From Pseudodesulfovibrio aespoeensis Aspo-2 (lineage in GTDB: Bacteria; Desulfobacterota; Desulfovibrionia; Desulfovibrionales; Desulfovibrionaceae), in contig NC_014844.1 of NCBI RefSeq assembly GCF_000176915.2, positions 3,286,001 through 3,350,000 on the forward strand: a stretch of 64,000 nucleotides of DNA, given 5' to 3'. A model generated the notes under the pieces. It saw only the letters and a list, made by a program, of their open reading frames with translations, was not told the DNA's origin and made no database searches. The position numbers and the translations under genes were made by a program. Every line of letters starts with the position of its first letter. The stretch's first letter is position 1. Below, one piece after another: positions 35,381-46,012 of the stretch.

Positions 35381-36544
35381 TCAGGCGTTCAGGGTGCGCT
35401 TCACGGCTTCGATGACGTCGGCCACATCGGCGTCAGTCAGCTTGGCCGAAAGCGGCAGGCTCACGGTCTGGCGGCCTATGCGCACCGCGTGGGGCGTGTC
35501 GGCCAGGGTCCAGCCGAACCGCTCGCGGTAGTAGGGCTGCTCCGGAATGCTCAAATAATGCACGCCCACGCCGATGCCCTCCCTGGTGATGCGCGCCAGG
35601 AACTCGTCGCGCTCGACCCCGCAGGCGTCCGGGTCCACCAGGATGGTGTACAGATGGCGCGCATGGCAGGTGCCCGGCTCCTCGGGCGCGGGCAGGCCCA
35701 GCGGCAGGGCGGCAAAGGCGTCCTGGTACCTGTCCCATATCTCGCAACGGCGCACGAAATATTGCTCCACCCGCTTGAGCTGGTGGATGCCGATGGCGGC
35801 CTGGAGGTCCATCATGTTGTATTTGAACCCGGCCTCGATCACCTGATAGTGCTTGTAGCCCTCGTCCGAGAAACGCTTCCAGGCATCGGCGCTCATGCCG
35901 TGCAGGCCGAGCACCTTGACGTGGCGGATGGCGTCCTCGCCCGCGGCCACGACCATGCCGCCCTCGCCGGTGCAGACGTTCTTGGTGACGTAGAAGCTGA
36001 AGCAGCCGAAGTCGCCAAAGGTGCCTGCGTGGCGCCCTTTCCAGGTGGTCTCGATGGCGTGGGCGCAGTCTTCCACCACCTTGAGATCGTGCTCGCGGGC
36101 AACGGCCATGATCCGGTCCATGTCGCAGGAGCGGCCCGCGAAGTGCACCGGCAGGATGGCTCTGGTGCGCTCCGTGATCTTCTCGCGGATGCATTCGGGG
36201 TCGATGTTCTGGGTGACCGGGTCGATGTCGGCCAGCACCGGGGTGCATCCGGCGTGGATGATGGCGTTGACCGAGGCGCAGAACGTCAGCGGCGTGGTGA
36301 TCACCTCGTCGCCGGGCTTGAGCCCCAGGGCCACCAGGGCCAGATGCAGGGCCGCGGTGCACGAGTTGCAGGCCGCGGCGTAAGGCGCGCCCACATAGGC
36401 GGAAAAATCCTTCTCGAACCGGGCCACCTTGGGGCCGGTGCCGAGCCAGCCGACCTCCATGGAGGCCACCACCTCGTCGATCTCGTCCTGCTCGATGCGC
36501 GGGGAACCGAAAATGAGAAAATTCTCTTTTGAACGAACGGGCAT
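35381..36544 (-). CDS. DegT/DnrJ/EryC1/StrS family aminotransferase
   Basis: 387 aa. The PLP Lys lies in FGCFSFYVTKNVCTGEGGM, the family's SFxxTKN-type loop; YAAACNSCTAALHLAL is the start of the cofactor site and VVEDCAHAIET the Asp-binding site. These enzymes transaminate keto-sugar nucleotides for surface or flagellar glycans. AAGGAG lies upstream of the ATG. It stands alone; no sugar epimerase or dehydratase is adjacent. The sugar substrate cannot be named. Confidence 0.88.
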   Translation of the reverse strand: MPVRSKENFLIFGSPRIEQDEIDEVVASMEVGWLGTGPKVARFEKDFSAYVGAPYAAACNSCTAALHLALVALGLKPGDEVITTPLTFCASVNAIIHAGCTPVLADIDPVTQNIDPECIREKITERTRAILPVHFAGRSCDMDRIMAVAREHDLKVVEDCAHAIETTWKGRHAGTFGDFGCFSFYVTKNVCTGEGGMVVAAGEDAIRHVKVLGLHGMSADAWKRFSDEGYKHYQVIEAGFKYNMMDLQAAIGIHQLKRVEQYFVRRCEIWDRYQDAFAALPLGLPAPEEPGTCHARHLYTILVDPDACGVERDEFLARITREGIGVGVHYLSIPEQPYYRERFGWTLADTPHAVRIGRQTVSLPLSAKLTDADVADVIEAVKRTLNA

Positions 36545-36628
36545 GCTCGGGAGTGCTCCTTGTGAAGGTCGTTTGCGGACGCGCGAGATTTAGCAGATAT
36601 CGGACGGGTGGTAAATGGCGGCGATGGG

Positions 36629-37132
36629 CTAGAAATCCCAGGCGACGCCGGTGGTCAGCGCTATGTCGGGCGCGGCGTAGTGCTCGTTGCCCAAGGCGAA
36701 GGTGATGCGGGAGAAGGTCTCGGTGTGCCGGTTGGGCTTGTACTTGAAGCCGCCGCCCACCTCGGCCCAGTCCTGATCCACCGGGCCGCCGCCGTAGCTG
36801 AACCGGCTCATGCCGATCAAGTCGCCGTCCATGGAAGGCCCTCTGCGTTCGAAGCGGTGTGACCATGCGGCCCATGCCCACAGGTCGAGGTCGTCGCTGG
36901 CGGCATTGGCCTGGGAATTCGCACCGCCCAGGGTGCCAAGGCCGACCGCCGCATCCTTGCTGTCGCCTACCACGGCGCCACCTGTCGAGACGCTGTATCC
37001 ATAGGTGTCGCCAGCGATCAAATACCCTGGCTGGACCAGCTCGGCGGCGTGGGCGATGCCGCCGCTTGGCGCGAGAGAGAGGTTCAGTGCGAGCAGGAAG
37101 ACGAGCGCGGCCCGAGCGGGCGCTCCGGTCAT
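36629..37132 (-). CDS. small outer-membrane beta-barrel-like protein
   Basis: 167 aa. A signal peptide (residues 1-29, core ALVFLLALNLSLAP, cleaved near AHA) is followed by a Gly/Ser/Ala-rich segment and alternating beta strands such as RISFALGNEHY-type pieces, ending in the aromatic residue F after WD, which is typical of outer-membrane barrels. No family is recognised. It may be a truncated autotransporter or porin-like protein. GAGG lies before the ATG. It stands between the aminotransferase and the hisI promoter region. Confidence 0.5.
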   Translation of the reverse strand: MTGAPARAALVFLLALNLSLAPSGGIAHAAELVQPGYLIAGDTYGYSVSTGGAVVGDSKDAAVGLGTLGGANSQANAASDDLDLWAWAAWSHRFERRGPSMDGDLIGMSRFSYGGGPVDQDWAEVGGGFKYKPNRHTETFSRITFALGNEHYAAPDIALTTGVAWDF

Positions 37133-37330
37133 GAGCCAGCCTCAAAAGGAACTGTCTGCGAGATGAGAGCCATCAATGCCCCTGTTCCCGTTCATCTCCA
37201 TGGGTGCGCACCGGGTGTTGCCTATCATTCTCACACCATAGTACGAGGGGCGTTATCAGCATATTGCCGGGGAGGTAAATCCGGCGGCCATTCTTCAGAG
37301 TGGCATCCGGGTGACACATATCGCCGACGG

Positions 37331-37359
37331 TTGCGCTTTATTGGGGCTTTCGCTATGTA
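37331..37359 (+). promoter_or_regulatory. candidate promoter of hisI-hisG
   Basis: TTGCGC and TATGTA are 17 bp apart, 55 bp before the hisI ATG. Both hexamers are only partial matches. Confidence 0.35.
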
Positions 37360-37413
37360 ACTCGCCCGGCCCGCACCTGGACCGGACCAAAACCATCTGA
37401 TACGAGGTACCGC

Positions 37414-37788
37414 ATGATCAGACCGGATTTTGAAAAAATGGACGGGCTTGTCCCGGCCATCGCCCAGGACGCCGAGACCGGCGAAGTCCTGATGATGGCC
37501 TACATGAACGAGGAAGCGTGGAACAAGACCCTGGAAAGCGGCGAGGTCCATTACTGGAGCCGGAGCCGTCAGGAGTTGTGGCATAAGGGCGGTACCTCAG
37601 GCCATACCCAGACGGTGAAGTCCATCCGCATCGATTGCGACGACGACACCGTGCTCTTTCTCATTGACCAGATCGGCGGCGCGGCCTGCCACAAGGGCTA
37701 TCGCAGCTGCTTTTATCGCGAACTCAAGGACGGCGAGGTCCGGGAATGCTCCCCCCTCGTCTTCGACCCCAAAGAGGTATACAAATAA
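37414..37788 (+). CDS. hisI: phosphoribosyl-AMP cyclohydrolase
   Basis: 124 aa, the stand-alone single-domain form without His[18 protein letters not shown] and the zinc ligands in [16 protein letters not shown] and [14 protein letters not shown] are diagnostic. It opens the ring of PR-AMP in histidine synthesis. The TAA stop shares its last A with the ATG of hisG (TAATG), so the pair is coupled. Confidence 0.95.
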   Translation: MIRPDFEKMDGLVPAIAQDAETGEVLMMAYMNEEAWNKTLESGEVHYWSRSRQELWHKGGTSGHTQTVKSIRIDCDDDTVLFLIDQIGGAACHKGYRSCFYRELKDGEVRECSPLVFDPKEVYK

Positions 37789-38666
37789 TGTCCACTCAGT
37801 TTCTTCGTCTCGGCGTGCCCAAAGGTTCCCTTCAGGATGCGACCATCAAGCTGTTCGGCAAGGCCGGATGGAAGATCAAGCTCCACGACCGCAACTACTT
37901 CCCGGATATCGACGACGAGCGCATCAAGTGCTCCCTGGCCCGCGCCCAGGAGATGTCCATGTATGTGGAAAACGGCACCTTTGATGTCGGCCTGACCGGC
38001 ATGGACTGGATCAAGGAAAACAAGTCCGATGTCGTGATCGTCGATGACCTGATCTACTCCAAGGTCAGCAACGGCAAGGCGCGCTGGGTTCTCTGCGTCA
38101 AGGGCGACTCGCCCTACAAGCGGCCCGAAGACCTCGAGGGCAAGAAGATCGCCACCGAGCTGGTCGGCTTCACCCGCGAATACTTCGAGTCCCTGGGCGT
38201 CAACGTCGATGTCTCGTTTTCCTGGGGCACCACCGAGGCCAAGGTGGTCGAAGACCTGTGCGACGGCATCGTGGAAATCACCGAGACCGGCACCACCATC
38301 CGGGCCAACGGCCTGCGCATCATCGCCGAACTGATGCAGACCAACACCCAGCTCATCGCCAACAAGGCCGCCTGGGAAGACCCCAGGAAACGCAAGCTCA
38401 TCCAGGAGATCAACCTCCTGCTCCAGGGCGCGCTCAAGGCCGACAGAATGGTCGGGCTGAAAATGAACCTGCCCAAGCACAAGCTGGCCGAACTCAACGG
38501 CTCCCTGCCCAGCCTCAACTCGCCCACCGTGGCCGAGTTGCAGGACCCGGCCTGGCTGTCTGTCGAAGTCATGGTGGAGGAGAAGATTGTTCGGGATCTG
38601 ATTCCGCGGCTCAAGGAGTTCGGGGCAGAGGGAATCATCGAGTATCCGCTGAACAAGGTCATCTGA
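37788..38666 (+). CDS. hisG: ATP phosphoribosyltransferase (long form)
   Basis: 292 aa. The catalytic domains span ~1-205 (LGVPKGSLQDATIKLF; GVGLTGMDW-type substrate site; EDLCDGIVEITETGTTIRAN, the PRPP-binding motif). The C-terminal ~80 residues (KMNLPKHKLAELNGSLPS, VEVMVEEKIVRDLIPRL) are the ACT-like histidine-feedback domain of the long form, so no HisZ partner is needed. The enzyme makes the first committed step of histidine synthesis. It is the second gene of hisI-hisG and ends at a terminator. Confidence 0.96.
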   Translation: MSTQFLRLGVPKGSLQDATIKLFGKAGWKIKLHDRNYFPDIDDERIKCSLARAQEMSMYVENGTFDVGLTGMDWIKENKSDVVIVDDLIYSKVSNGKARWVLCVKGDSPYKRPEDLEGKKIATELVGFTREYFESLGVNVDVSFSWGTTEAKVVEDLCDGIVEITETGTTIRANGLRIIAELMQTNTQLIANKAAWEDPRKRKLIQEINLLLQGALKADRMVGLKMNLPKHKLAELNGSLPSLNSPTVAELQDPAWLSVEVMVEEKIVRDLIPRLKEFGAEGIIEYPLNKVI

Positions 38667-38690
38667 TCCGTTGGGAATATGTTTGAAGCG

Positions 38691-38725
38691 AAAGCCGGAA
38701 GATCCGAAGGGGTCTTCCGGCTTTT
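38691..38725 (+). terminator. intrinsic terminator of hisI-hisG
   Basis: AAAGCCGGAAGA (38691-38702) pairs with TCTTCCGGCTTTT (38713-38725), with further T residues following. Confidence 0.92.
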
Positions 38726-38787
38726 TTGATTGAGCCAGAGCAGGGAGCGGGAAGAGAAGCGGGGAAAAGATACGAAAGCCGCCTTCC

Positions 38788-39291
38788 CTATCCCTCTTCC
38801 TTCACACCGCCCTTGCGAATCCTCGCCACAAACCCGGTGGTGGAATACCCCGGCAGCAGCGGCAGACTGCGCACAACCCCGCCAGACTGCTCCACCACCT
38901 CGCGCCCGACGATAGCCTCCGGCGTCCAGTCGCCGCCCTTGACCAGCACCTGGGGCCGGACCGCCTTGATCAGCTCAAGGGGCGTGGATTCATGAAACAC
39001 GATGATGCAATCCACACAGGCCAGACCAGCCAGGACAAAGGCGCGCTCCTCCTGGGTGTTGAGAGGGCGGTCGTCGCCCTTGCCGAGCCTCTTCACGGAC
39101 TCGTCCGAGTTGAGCCCCAGCACCAGGGAGTCGCCCAGGGCGCGGGCGCGCGCCAGCAGGTCCACATGGCCGGGGTGCAGGATGTCAAAGCAGCCGTTGG
39201 TGAAGACCAGCCGGTGGCTTGGCGGCAGCTCCGCCTTCTTCTTGAGAAAGGTGCGGATGGACATGAGCTTGGGGTTGGCGGGCAGGGCCAT
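38788..39291 (-). CDS. rfaE2: D-glycero-beta-D-manno-heptose-1-phosphate adenylyltransferase
   Basis: 167 aa. [20 protein letters not shown] holds the nucleotidyltransferase HxGH motif, and [14 protein letters not shown] is typical of the RfaE/HldE C-domain. It is the stand-alone adenylyltransferase without the kinase domain, so hldA/rfaE1 is expected elsewhere. It makes ADP-heptose for LPS core, matching the family-9 heptosyltransferase-like gene at the window start. It starts three bases after the ykgJ-like stop, in an apparent operon. Confidence 0.93.
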   Translation of the reverse strand: MALPANPKLMSIRTFLKKKAELPPSHRLVFTNGCFDILHPGHVDLLARARALGDSLVLGLNSDESVKRLGKGDDRPLNTQEERAFVLAGLACVDCIIVFHESTPLELIKAVRPQVLVKGGDWTPEAIVGREVVEQSGGVVRSLPLLPGYSTTGFVARIRKGGVKEEG

Positions 39292-39294
39292 GCG

Positions 39295-40062
39295 CTATCT
39301 CCTGGGCTTGAGGTTCGGGGTGGCATGAAAAAGCATCAGCTCGATCCAGTCCATGGCGAATTCCAGGGCCGTCTCCTCGTCCTCCAGTATCGCCTTGTGG
39401 CGGTTTTCGTCCAGGTCCAGACGGTCGAAGAGGTGCGTCTGAATGATGAACCGCTGGAACTCGTCGAGCTTGTACAGGGCCAGGGTGGCCAGATGGCCCA
39501 TCTTCTCGGGCACCGGGGCCCCGGTCTGGCGGATGCGGGCCAGGATGTTCATGTAGCGGTCGTTGCTGGCCGTGTAGGCCACGAACCCCTGATCCTGCTT
39601 CCACGACGCGCCGGTCCACTCGTCCTTTTCGTTGAAGCCGAGACAGTGATCCTCCCGGACGATGAAGAACTGCTCGCTCACCCCGCCAGCGCCGTCAGGC
39701 CGGGTGGCGCGGCCCAGGGGATACATGCGGCAGGCGCCGGGCCTGTCGGCGTAGACCGAGCATCCCTGTTCGCGGACAAAGGGGCAGGCGCGGGCCTCGT
39801 TGTCGGTCATGCGCAGGCGGAATTCGGGAAAGTTGGTCTCCGGGGCCATGTGCATGGTGGTGTGGCTGCGCAGGAACTCGACACTGCCCATGTTCAGGCT
39901 GCGGCGCAGGCGCAGTATGTCGTAGGGGGTGAGCACCAGGTTCAGGTCGCTGCAACAGGCGTTGAAGCAGGCGACGCCGGGGCGACATTTGAAATGGTAT
40001 GTCTTTCCTTCTTCCAGCTCAGGCAGGCTGGCCAGGAATTCCTTGGTCTGATCGTCGCTCAT
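39295..40062 (-). CDS. YkgJ-type cysteine-cluster protein
   Basis: 255 aa. The cysteine pattern CRPGVACFNACC, then CPFVREQGCSVYADRPGACRMYP, defines the YkgJ/UPF0153 family, likely binding a metal or Fe-S cluster. AGGAGACATC lies before the ATG; the much longer open frame upstream is read-through. It is followed three bases later by rfaE2. Reaction unknown. Confidence 0.85.
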   Translation of the reverse strand: MSDDQTKEFLASLPELEEGKTYHFKCRPGVACFNACCSDLNLVLTPYDILRLRRSLNMGSVEFLRSHTTMHMAPETNFPEFRLRMTDNEARACPFVREQGCSVYADRPGACRMYPLGRATRPDGAGGVSEQFFIVREDHCLGFNEKDEWTGASWKQDQGFVAYTASNDRYMNILARIRQTGAPVPEKMGHLATLALYKLDEFQRFIIQTHLFDRLDLDENRHKAILEDEETALEFAMDWIELMLFHATPNLKPRR

Positions 40063-40095
40063 GATGTCTCCTGGATGGGCCGCCCCCATGCGGGG

Positions 40096-40129
40096 CTGCC
40101 GGCGGCAGGAAAATTCCCGCCGCCGGCAG
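40096..40129. repeat. 11-bp inverted repeat upstream of ykgJ-like gene
   Basis: CTGCCGGCGGC (40096-40106) pairs with GCCGCCGGCAG (40119-40129). It lies between the divergent ykgJ-like and selD genes, in the leader of the former. Confidence 0.6.
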
Positions 40130-40242
40130 GGGTGTCCTAGCACGGTGTCGGCCTGAAGGCAAAGTGTGCAAAGGCATGGCCCGCGAAGACGGCTTTGCAT
40201 TCGCCCGGCTCTCTGATAGGACGGGGAGGCAAAGGAGGGCAC

Positions 40243-41289
40243 ATGCCGAAGCTGAAGCTTGTGAGCATGGTCAAAGCGGCCGGCTGAGCCGCCAAGATCG
40301 CTCCGGGGGACCTGGAGCAGGCACTGTCGGGCATGTATGCCCGCAAGGACGACCGCGTGTTGGCCGGAGGCCCCGGCGACAACGAGGACGCTGTGGTGTT
40401 GTCCTTTCCCCCTGGCAAGGCCCTGGTCCAGACCGTGGACTTCTTCACCCCGGTGGTCAACGATCCCTACCGGTTTGGCCGCATTGCCGCTGCCAACGCC
40501 CTGTCCGATATCTATGCCATGGGCGGCACGCCCTTTTCGACCATGAACATCGTCTGCTTTCCCATGAAAAAACTCTCGGGCGCGGTCTTGCGCGAGGTCT
40601 TGCGCGGCGGACGCGACACGGTGGAGGAGGCCGGGGCCATCCCCTCGGGCGGCCACAGCGTGGAGGACGACGAGATCAAGTACGGGCTGGCCGTGTCCGG
40701 CGTGGTCGATCCCTCCCGGTTCGCCTCCAACCGGGGCGTGCGTCCGGGCGACCGGCTCATCCTGACCAAGCCCATCGGCACCGGCGTGCTGGCCACGGCC
40801 ATCAAGGGCGAGATGCCCGGCTGCGACGCGATGGAGGAGACCCTGTTCGAGGTGTGCGGGCGGCTCAACCGGGCTGGGGGCGAGGTCATCGCCGCCCTGG
40901 GCCTGACCGGGGCCACGGACATCACCGGCTTTGGCCTGGGCGGCCACCTGATCGAGCTGGCCGACGCCAGCCGGGTGACCATCGACCTGCACATGGAGTC
41001 TGTGCCGCTCATTCCCGGCGCGCTGGAGCTGGCGGCCATGGGCATGCTCCCGGCAGGGTCCATCTGCAACCGCACCCACTATCTGCGGCGCACCACTGTG
41101 GCCCAGGGCCTCGACCCGGTTCACCTGGACATGATGTTCGACGCCCAGACCTCGGGCGGGCTGGTGCTGGCCGTGCCGCCGGACGCGTTCGACCGGGCAG
41201 TCGCCATGCTTGAGGCCGCCGGAGACCTGGCCGCCCCCATCGGCACGGCCAGGGCCAGGAGCGACAACACCCCCCTGACCATTCTCTGA
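40243..41289 (+). CDS. selD: selenide, water dikinase (selenocysteine-containing)
   Basis: 348 aa if the in-frame TGA at 40285-40287 is read as selenocysteine. The start ATG has AAGGAGGGCAC upstream. The context KAAG-U-AAKIAP with a Lys three residues later is the SelD catalytic loop, where U or C is the active residue. The body (GGPGDNEDAVVLSF, GRIAAANALSDIYAMGG, SGGHSVEDDEIKYGLAV, ending in DNTPLTIL) is intact. A stem GCTCC/GGAGC at 40300-40318 follows the UGA at SECIS distance. SelD makes selenophosphate from selenide and ATP. selA, selB and selC are not in this window. Confidence 0.93.
40300..40318 (+). promoter_or_regulatory. selD: candidate bacterial SECIS hairpin in selD
   Basis: The 5-bp stem GCTCC/GGAGC with a GGGGGACCT loop begins 12 bases after the UGA. 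The G-rich apical loop and distance match bacterial SECIS elements bound by SelB. Structure not computed. Confidence 0.6.
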
Positions 41290-41296
41290 TCTCTGC

Positions 41297-44200
41297 TCAC
41301 CGACCGGATTCGAGCAGCACCCGCTCCAGTTCGTCCTGCAATTCCGGCAGATCAAAGGGCTTGGCCACATAGCCCTGCATGCCCGCGTCGAGGAACCGCT
41401 TGCGGTCGCCCTCCATGGCGTGGGCGGTCAGGGCGATGATCGGGATGTCGAGGCCCAGGGTGTCGCGGATGGCGCGGGTGGTCTCCACCCCGTCCAGACC
41501 GGGCATCTGGATGTCCATGAGAATGCAGTCAAAGGCAGCGGTGGCCAGTATCTCGATGGCCTCCTCGCCGCTCTCGGCGCAGGCGGCCTCGTGGCCGAGC
41601 TTGCCGAGCAGCCGCTGGGCCACGGCGCGGTTGGTGCGCTCGTCTTCGACCACAAGGATCGACAGCGGCCTGAACACTCCGTTTTGGCCGCTGACAGCCG
41701 GGGTGAAGGCGGCGTGATCGACGCGCCGGGCAGCCACGGTAAAGACCACGGTGGTGCCCGCCCCAAGCTCGCTGTCCACCGCGATGGTGCCACCCATGAG
41801 CGCCACCAGCCGCCGCACGATGCCAAGGCCCAGGCCCGTGCCCTGATACTTGCGGGTAAAGGAGCCGTCCACCTGGGTGAAGGGGTCGAATATCTGGTCC
41901 ATCTTGTCGTCCGGGATGCCGATGCCGGTGTCGGAAACCGAGAAGAAAAGCTGCGCCCGGCCATCGGGCATGGGGTGCGCCAGGGGGTATGCCTCCACCA
42001 GCACCGAGCCGGATTCCGTGAACTTGGTGGCATTGCCCACCAGGTTGAAGAGGATCTGGCGCAGGCGGACCTTGTCGGCCAGGAAGTGGCGCGGCAGGGT
42101 CTTGTCCATGACCAGCGCCACCTCGATGCCGCGCATCCGGGCCTGATGCCGGAAAACCGCGACCACGGATTCCGCCACCTCGCCCAGGTCGAGTTCCTGG
42201 TCGTCGAGTTCGAGCTTGCCCGACTCGATCTTTGAAATGTCGAGGATGTCGTTGAGAATCTGGAGCAGGCTGCGCCCGGAGCTGAGGGCTATCTCCAGGA
42301 ATTCCCGCTGCTCGCCGCCCAGGATGGTGAGCTGGAGCAGCTGGAGCATGCCCAGCAGCCCGTTGAGCGGCGTGCGTATCTCGTGACTCATGTTGGCGAG
42401 AAACTCGTTCTTGGCCAGGCTGGCCGCCTCGGCCTTGGCCATGGCCCGCTTGAGCTCCTGCTCCATGACTTTGAGGTCCGTGATGTCCGTGGCCATGTGC
42501 ATGTGCACCAGCCGCCCCTCAAGCCACTCGATGGCCCGATCGTGGTTGAGATACCAGCGGCCCGTGATCTGGCTGTGCCACTCCCGGACCAGGGTGCCGA
42601 CCGGCGCGCCGCGCCCGTTGAGCAGGGCGGGCTTGGGGCAGACCTGGCACTGCCGGGACTCGCCCCGAAGGATTTCGTGACACAGGGAATCCTGGCCGCT
42701 GGTGCCGTAGGTCTCCTGAATGTGGGCGTTCATGAACAGCACCTCATGGCTGTCCAGCTCCGAGACGTAGATGTTGGCGTCGATGCCGTCCAGGATGGTC
42801 AGCAGCCGCTCGTGGGACTGGGCCAGTTCCCTGGCCGCCTGCCGCTCCTGGGTCACGTCGCGGGTGGAGCCAAAGACGCGTCTGAGCCTGCCGCGCCCGT
42901 CCGTCTCCGGGATGGCCACGCCCACCAGCACCCCCTGGGAGCCATCGTCCCGGAGGCAGCGGAACTCGACTTCAACTGGCCGCATGTCTCGAAGCAGGCT
43001 TGTCCACGCCTCGACGAGCCGGGGGGTGTCGCCCGAATGAATGTGCCGATTGAGGATGTGCCCGATGTCCGGGGCCGACCCGTCCGGCTCCAGGCCGAAG
43101 AGGCGGAACTGCCCGTCCGTCCAGTGGTTCGCGCCGGTATCGAGGTCGTGCTCCCAGCCGCCGGTCAGGCTGATGCGCTGCACCTCGTTGAGCAGTTCGC
43201 GGCTCCAGCGCAGGGCCTGCTCGGCCTGGTGCCGCTCGGTCAGGTCGTAGGCGTAGACAAAGAGATACTCCTTGCCGCCGTAGACCTTGTAGTGGCTGAC
43301 GATCTCCACGGGCAGTTCGCGCCCGTCGCGGCAACGGTGGACCGTTTCGAACCGCCTGATGTCCTCAAGCCGCCGCGCGTTCCAGTATTCGGCCCAGGTA
43401 TCGGGTGAGAACAAGGGGCAGATATCCGATACGGTCATGGCCAGCAGGTCGTCCTGCCCGTAGCCGAGGCTGGAGCAACCATGGTCGTTGACGTAGACGT
43501 ACCGCCCGCTCCTGTCGATCCAGTAGATGCTGACCGGGGCCATGTCCACGGAGAACTGGGTCAGCCGGAGCGCCTCCTCCACCCGCTTGCGCCCGGTGAT
43601 GTCGATGATGCTGCCCTCGAAGAGTTCCGGCTCGTTGCCCAGCCCCCGGCTCAGCCGGCTGTTGATGGACACCCAAAGGGTGCCGCCCCCCTTGCGCCGG
43701 ATGAGAATCTCGAACTGGCGGACCTCACCGTGCTGGATCAAGGCTTGGACCAACCTGTCGCGGTCCTTGGGATCGTAATAGAATTGCGTGGTGATGTCGG
43801 TGATGGCGTCCATGAACTCCTGGGGCGAATCGTAGCCCGTGAGCCGGACCAAGGCCGGATTGACGCTGACGAACCGCCCCTGCGGGGTGGACTGGTACAG
43901 CCCCTCCACTGAATTTTCAAAGAGATTGCGGTAGTTGCGCTCGCTCCTGACCAGCTCGGCCTCGGCCCGCTTGCGCCCCGATATGTCCGCGGCCATGGCC
44001 AGGACACCCTGGTAGCGCCCGTCGTCGCCCAGAATCGGCGAGGCCGAGACCAAAGCCCAGACCGAGCTGCCGTCCTTGCACCGGTAGCGCTGTTCGAACT
44101 GGTCCGAGAGCCCCTGCCGCCTGCGCACCAGGTGTTCTTCGAGCCGGGGAATGTCCTCAGGGTAGAGAAGCGCGGACACGGGTTTGCCCAGCAGCTCGTA

Positions 44201-45862
44201 GACCGCGTAGCCGAGCATCCGGCACAGCACCTTGTTGGCGAACCGGATGTTCCCGTTGGGACCGATGGAGATGATGCCCTCGTTGGCCGTCTCCACTATG
44301 CGCCGGTAGCGCGCCTCGCTCTCGCGCAGGCTGCGCTCGACCATCTTGGCCTCGGTGATGTCGGCGATCATGACAAAGGCTCCGGCGTATTCCCCGACAT
44401 CGGTCCTGATGGGCGTGGCCGAGACACGGCCCCAGGTCCTTGTCCCGTCCCGGCGCACGAACCGCTGCTCGTAGCGCACCCCGCCGCTCTTGATGGCCTG
44501 GGCGCGCCGGACGTATTCGGAATGCTCATCCGGCGGCATCAGGTCCGGCAGGGTCGCGCCGATGATGTCCTCGAAGTCGTGGCCCATAAAATCAACCATG
44601 GTCTGGTTGGCAAAGGCAATGCGGCCATCGGCGTCCATGCTCAGGATGCCCTCGTTGGCTGTCTCCAACATGCGCCGGTAGCGCGCCTCGCTCTCTCGCA
44701 AGGCCTCCTCCGCCCTGGTCCTCTCGGTCGTGTCCTTGGCAAAGATAGCCACCCCGTCAACCTCTCCGTCCTGGCCGAACACGGGGTAAAGGGTGAGATC
44801 GAAGTGCCTTCCCTTGAGATGGCCCTTGCGCGACACCGGCCTGCCCGTCTGAGCCACCTGCCTGAAGGACTCTCGCCAACTCTCGACCCTTTCCTGAGGC
44901 AGATGGTCGAACAGGCTGAGCCCGGCAGCTTCTTCAGGGTCAAGATCAAGCCGTGCGGCCATATTCCCATTGATGATGCTGATGGTGCCATCCGTGCCAT
45001 AGAGGCCGACATCCTCGACAGTGGCATCAAGAAGGGCGCGCAGGGCGCGTTCGTTGCGGCGCAGCCTTTGCTCCACTTCCCTGCGGTCGCCGATAGACCG
45101 AGTGGAGCCGATGAACCCGACGCACGCCCCGGCATGGTCCAGCAGGGGGCGGGCCACAGCCTCCACCCACACGGCGCTTCCGTCTGCGTGTTGCACCTCA
45201 AGCTCCATGCGGGCCAATGGGCTTCGTTCTCCCCTGGCAACGGCGCGTCTGACGCCGTCAAGAGCCTCAAGGACCAGGGGCAGAGTCTGCGGGGTCACGA
45301 ACTGGTCGACGCACCGCCCGACCACGTCTTCCGGCACTATGCCGCGAAGTCTGCCCACCGAGGGGCTGACATAGGTGTACCGAAGGTCGTTATCCACAGT
45401 CCAGACGACATCCTCGGTGTTTTCGGCCACCAGCCGGTGTATCCGGGCGTCCCCGGCCACGGTCCGGGCGTCGGCCTCCCCCTGGGGATACAGGAAGTGG
45501 GCAAGGCTGAACCCGGCCCCGGCTCCGTCAGGGCGACGAATCTCGGCCCGGACCTCGACGGCGCAACCGTCCCTGCCCAGCATGGTCAGACAAACCGGGC
45601 TTTCCGGGCTGGAGCCGTCGGCTGCCCACACCTGGGGCGGACCAGCCAGAAAGTCGTCAAGGGGTCGGCCCGTGGCCTCTTCCCGGCTGAAGCCGAGCAG
45701 GGCGAGCCAGGCCCGGTTGACGGCCACGATCCGGCCTTGGTCATCCAGACAGTGGCACGGCAGCGGCACCAGGTCGAAATACGGCCCGGCAGGCCCATGC
45801 GCCGCCGGGTCGGTCGCTCGGCCATGGTTCGCCGCCTCTGATTTCGTGCCTTTCCTGCCCAT
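41297..45862 (-). CDS. nine-PAS hybrid histidine kinase with receiver
   Basis: 1521 aa, no membrane helix, so cytoplasmic. About nine PAS/PAC repeats occupy residues ~25-1140 (two nearly identical starts, [18 protein letters not shown] and [18 protein letters not shown], show recent internal duplication). Then HisKA with [15 protein letters not shown] (His near 1160), HATPase with [24 protein letters not shown] and GTGLGLGIV, and a receiver near residues 1390-1515 with Asp in [12 protein letters not shown]. It needs a phosphotransfer partner, such as an Hpt protein. No response regulator is adjacent. Confidence 0.93.
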   Translation of the reverse strand: MGRKGTKSEAANHGRATDPAAHGPAGPYFDLVPLPCHCLDDQGRIVAVNRAWLALLGFSREEATGRPLDDFLAGPPQVWAADGSSPESPVCLTMLGRDGCAVEVRAEIRRPDGAGAGFSLAHFLYPQGEADARTVAGDARIHRLVAENTEDVVWTVDNDLRYTYVSPSVGRLRGIVPEDVVGRCVDQFVTPQTLPLVLEALDGVRRAVARGERSPLARMELEVQHADGSAVWVEAVARPLLDHAGACVGFIGSTRSIGDRREVEQRLRRNERALRALLDATVEDVGLYGTDGTISIINGNMAARLDLDPEEAAGLSLFDHLPQERVESWRESFRQVAQTGRPVSRKGHLKGRHFDLTLYPVFGQDGEVDGVAIFAKDTTERTRAEEALRESEARYRRMLETANEGILSMDADGRIAFANQTMVDFMGHDFEDIIGATLPDLMPPDEHSEYVRRAQAIKSGGVRYEQRFVRRDGTRTWGRVSATPIRTDVGEYAGAFVMIADITEAKMVERSLRESEARYRRIVETANEGIISIGPNGNIRFANKVLCRMLGYAVYELLGKPVSALLYPEDIPRLEEHLVRRRQGLSDQFEQRYRCKDGSSVWALVSASPILGDDGRYQGVLAMAADISGRKRAEAELVRSERNYRNLFENSVEGLYQSTPQGRFVSVNPALVRLTGYDSPQEFMDAITDITTQFYYDPKDRDRLVQALIQHGEVRQFEILIRRKGGGTLWVSINSRLSRGLGNEPELFEGSIIDITGRKRVEEALRLTQFSVDMAPVSIYWIDRSGRYVYVNDHGCSSLGYGQDDLLAMTVSDICPLFSPDTWAEYWNARRLEDIRRFETVHRCRDGRELPVEIVSHYKVYGGKEYLFVYAYDLTERHQAEQALRWSRELLNEVQRISLTGGWEHDLDTGANHWTDGQFRLFGLEPDGSAPDIGHILNRHIHSGDTPRLVEAWTSLLRDMRPVEVEFRCLRDDGSQGVLVGVAIPETDGRGRLRRVFGSTRDVTQERQAARELAQSHERLLTILDGIDANIYVSELDSHEVLFMNAHIQETYGTSGQDSLCHEILRGESRQCQVCPKPALLNGRGAPVGTLVREWHSQITGRWYLNHDRAIEWLEGRLVHMHMATDITDLKVMEQELKRAMAKAEAASLAKNEFLANMSHEIRTPLNGLLGMLQLLQLTILGGEQREFLEIALSSGRSLLQILNDILDISKIESGKLELDDQELDLGEVAESVVAVFRHQARMRGIEVALVMDKTLPRHFLADKVRLRQILFNLVGNATKFTESGSVLVEAYPLAHPMPDGRAQLFFSVSDTGIGIPDDKMDQIFDPFTQVDGSFTRKYQGTGLGLGIVRRLVALMGGTIAVDSELGAGTTVVFTVAARRVDHAAFTPAVSGQNGVFRPLSILVVEDERTNRAVAQRLLGKLGHEAACAESGEEAIEILATAAFDCILMDIQMPGLDGVETTRAIRDTLGLDIPIIALTAHAMEGDRKRFLDAGMQGYVAKPFDLPELQDELERVLLESGR

Positions 45863-46012
45863 GGATCACGCTCCTGTCCGGTCGTGGTTGGAATTGGGTC
45901 CGGTCCTTGCCCAACCTGTACCATTTTACAGATCAACATGTGATTATTTTACCGGAAAAGCCTGTCCGGATGCGGGGCAGGCTGCTTCGCCCCTCTGAGT
46001 GGCCCGTCCGCT

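Noticed and set aside
40285-40287. TGA in selD as a stop or pseudogene
   Set aside because: The frame continues without defect for 333 codons, the TGA is at the catalytic Sec/Cys site, and a SECIS-like hairpin follows.
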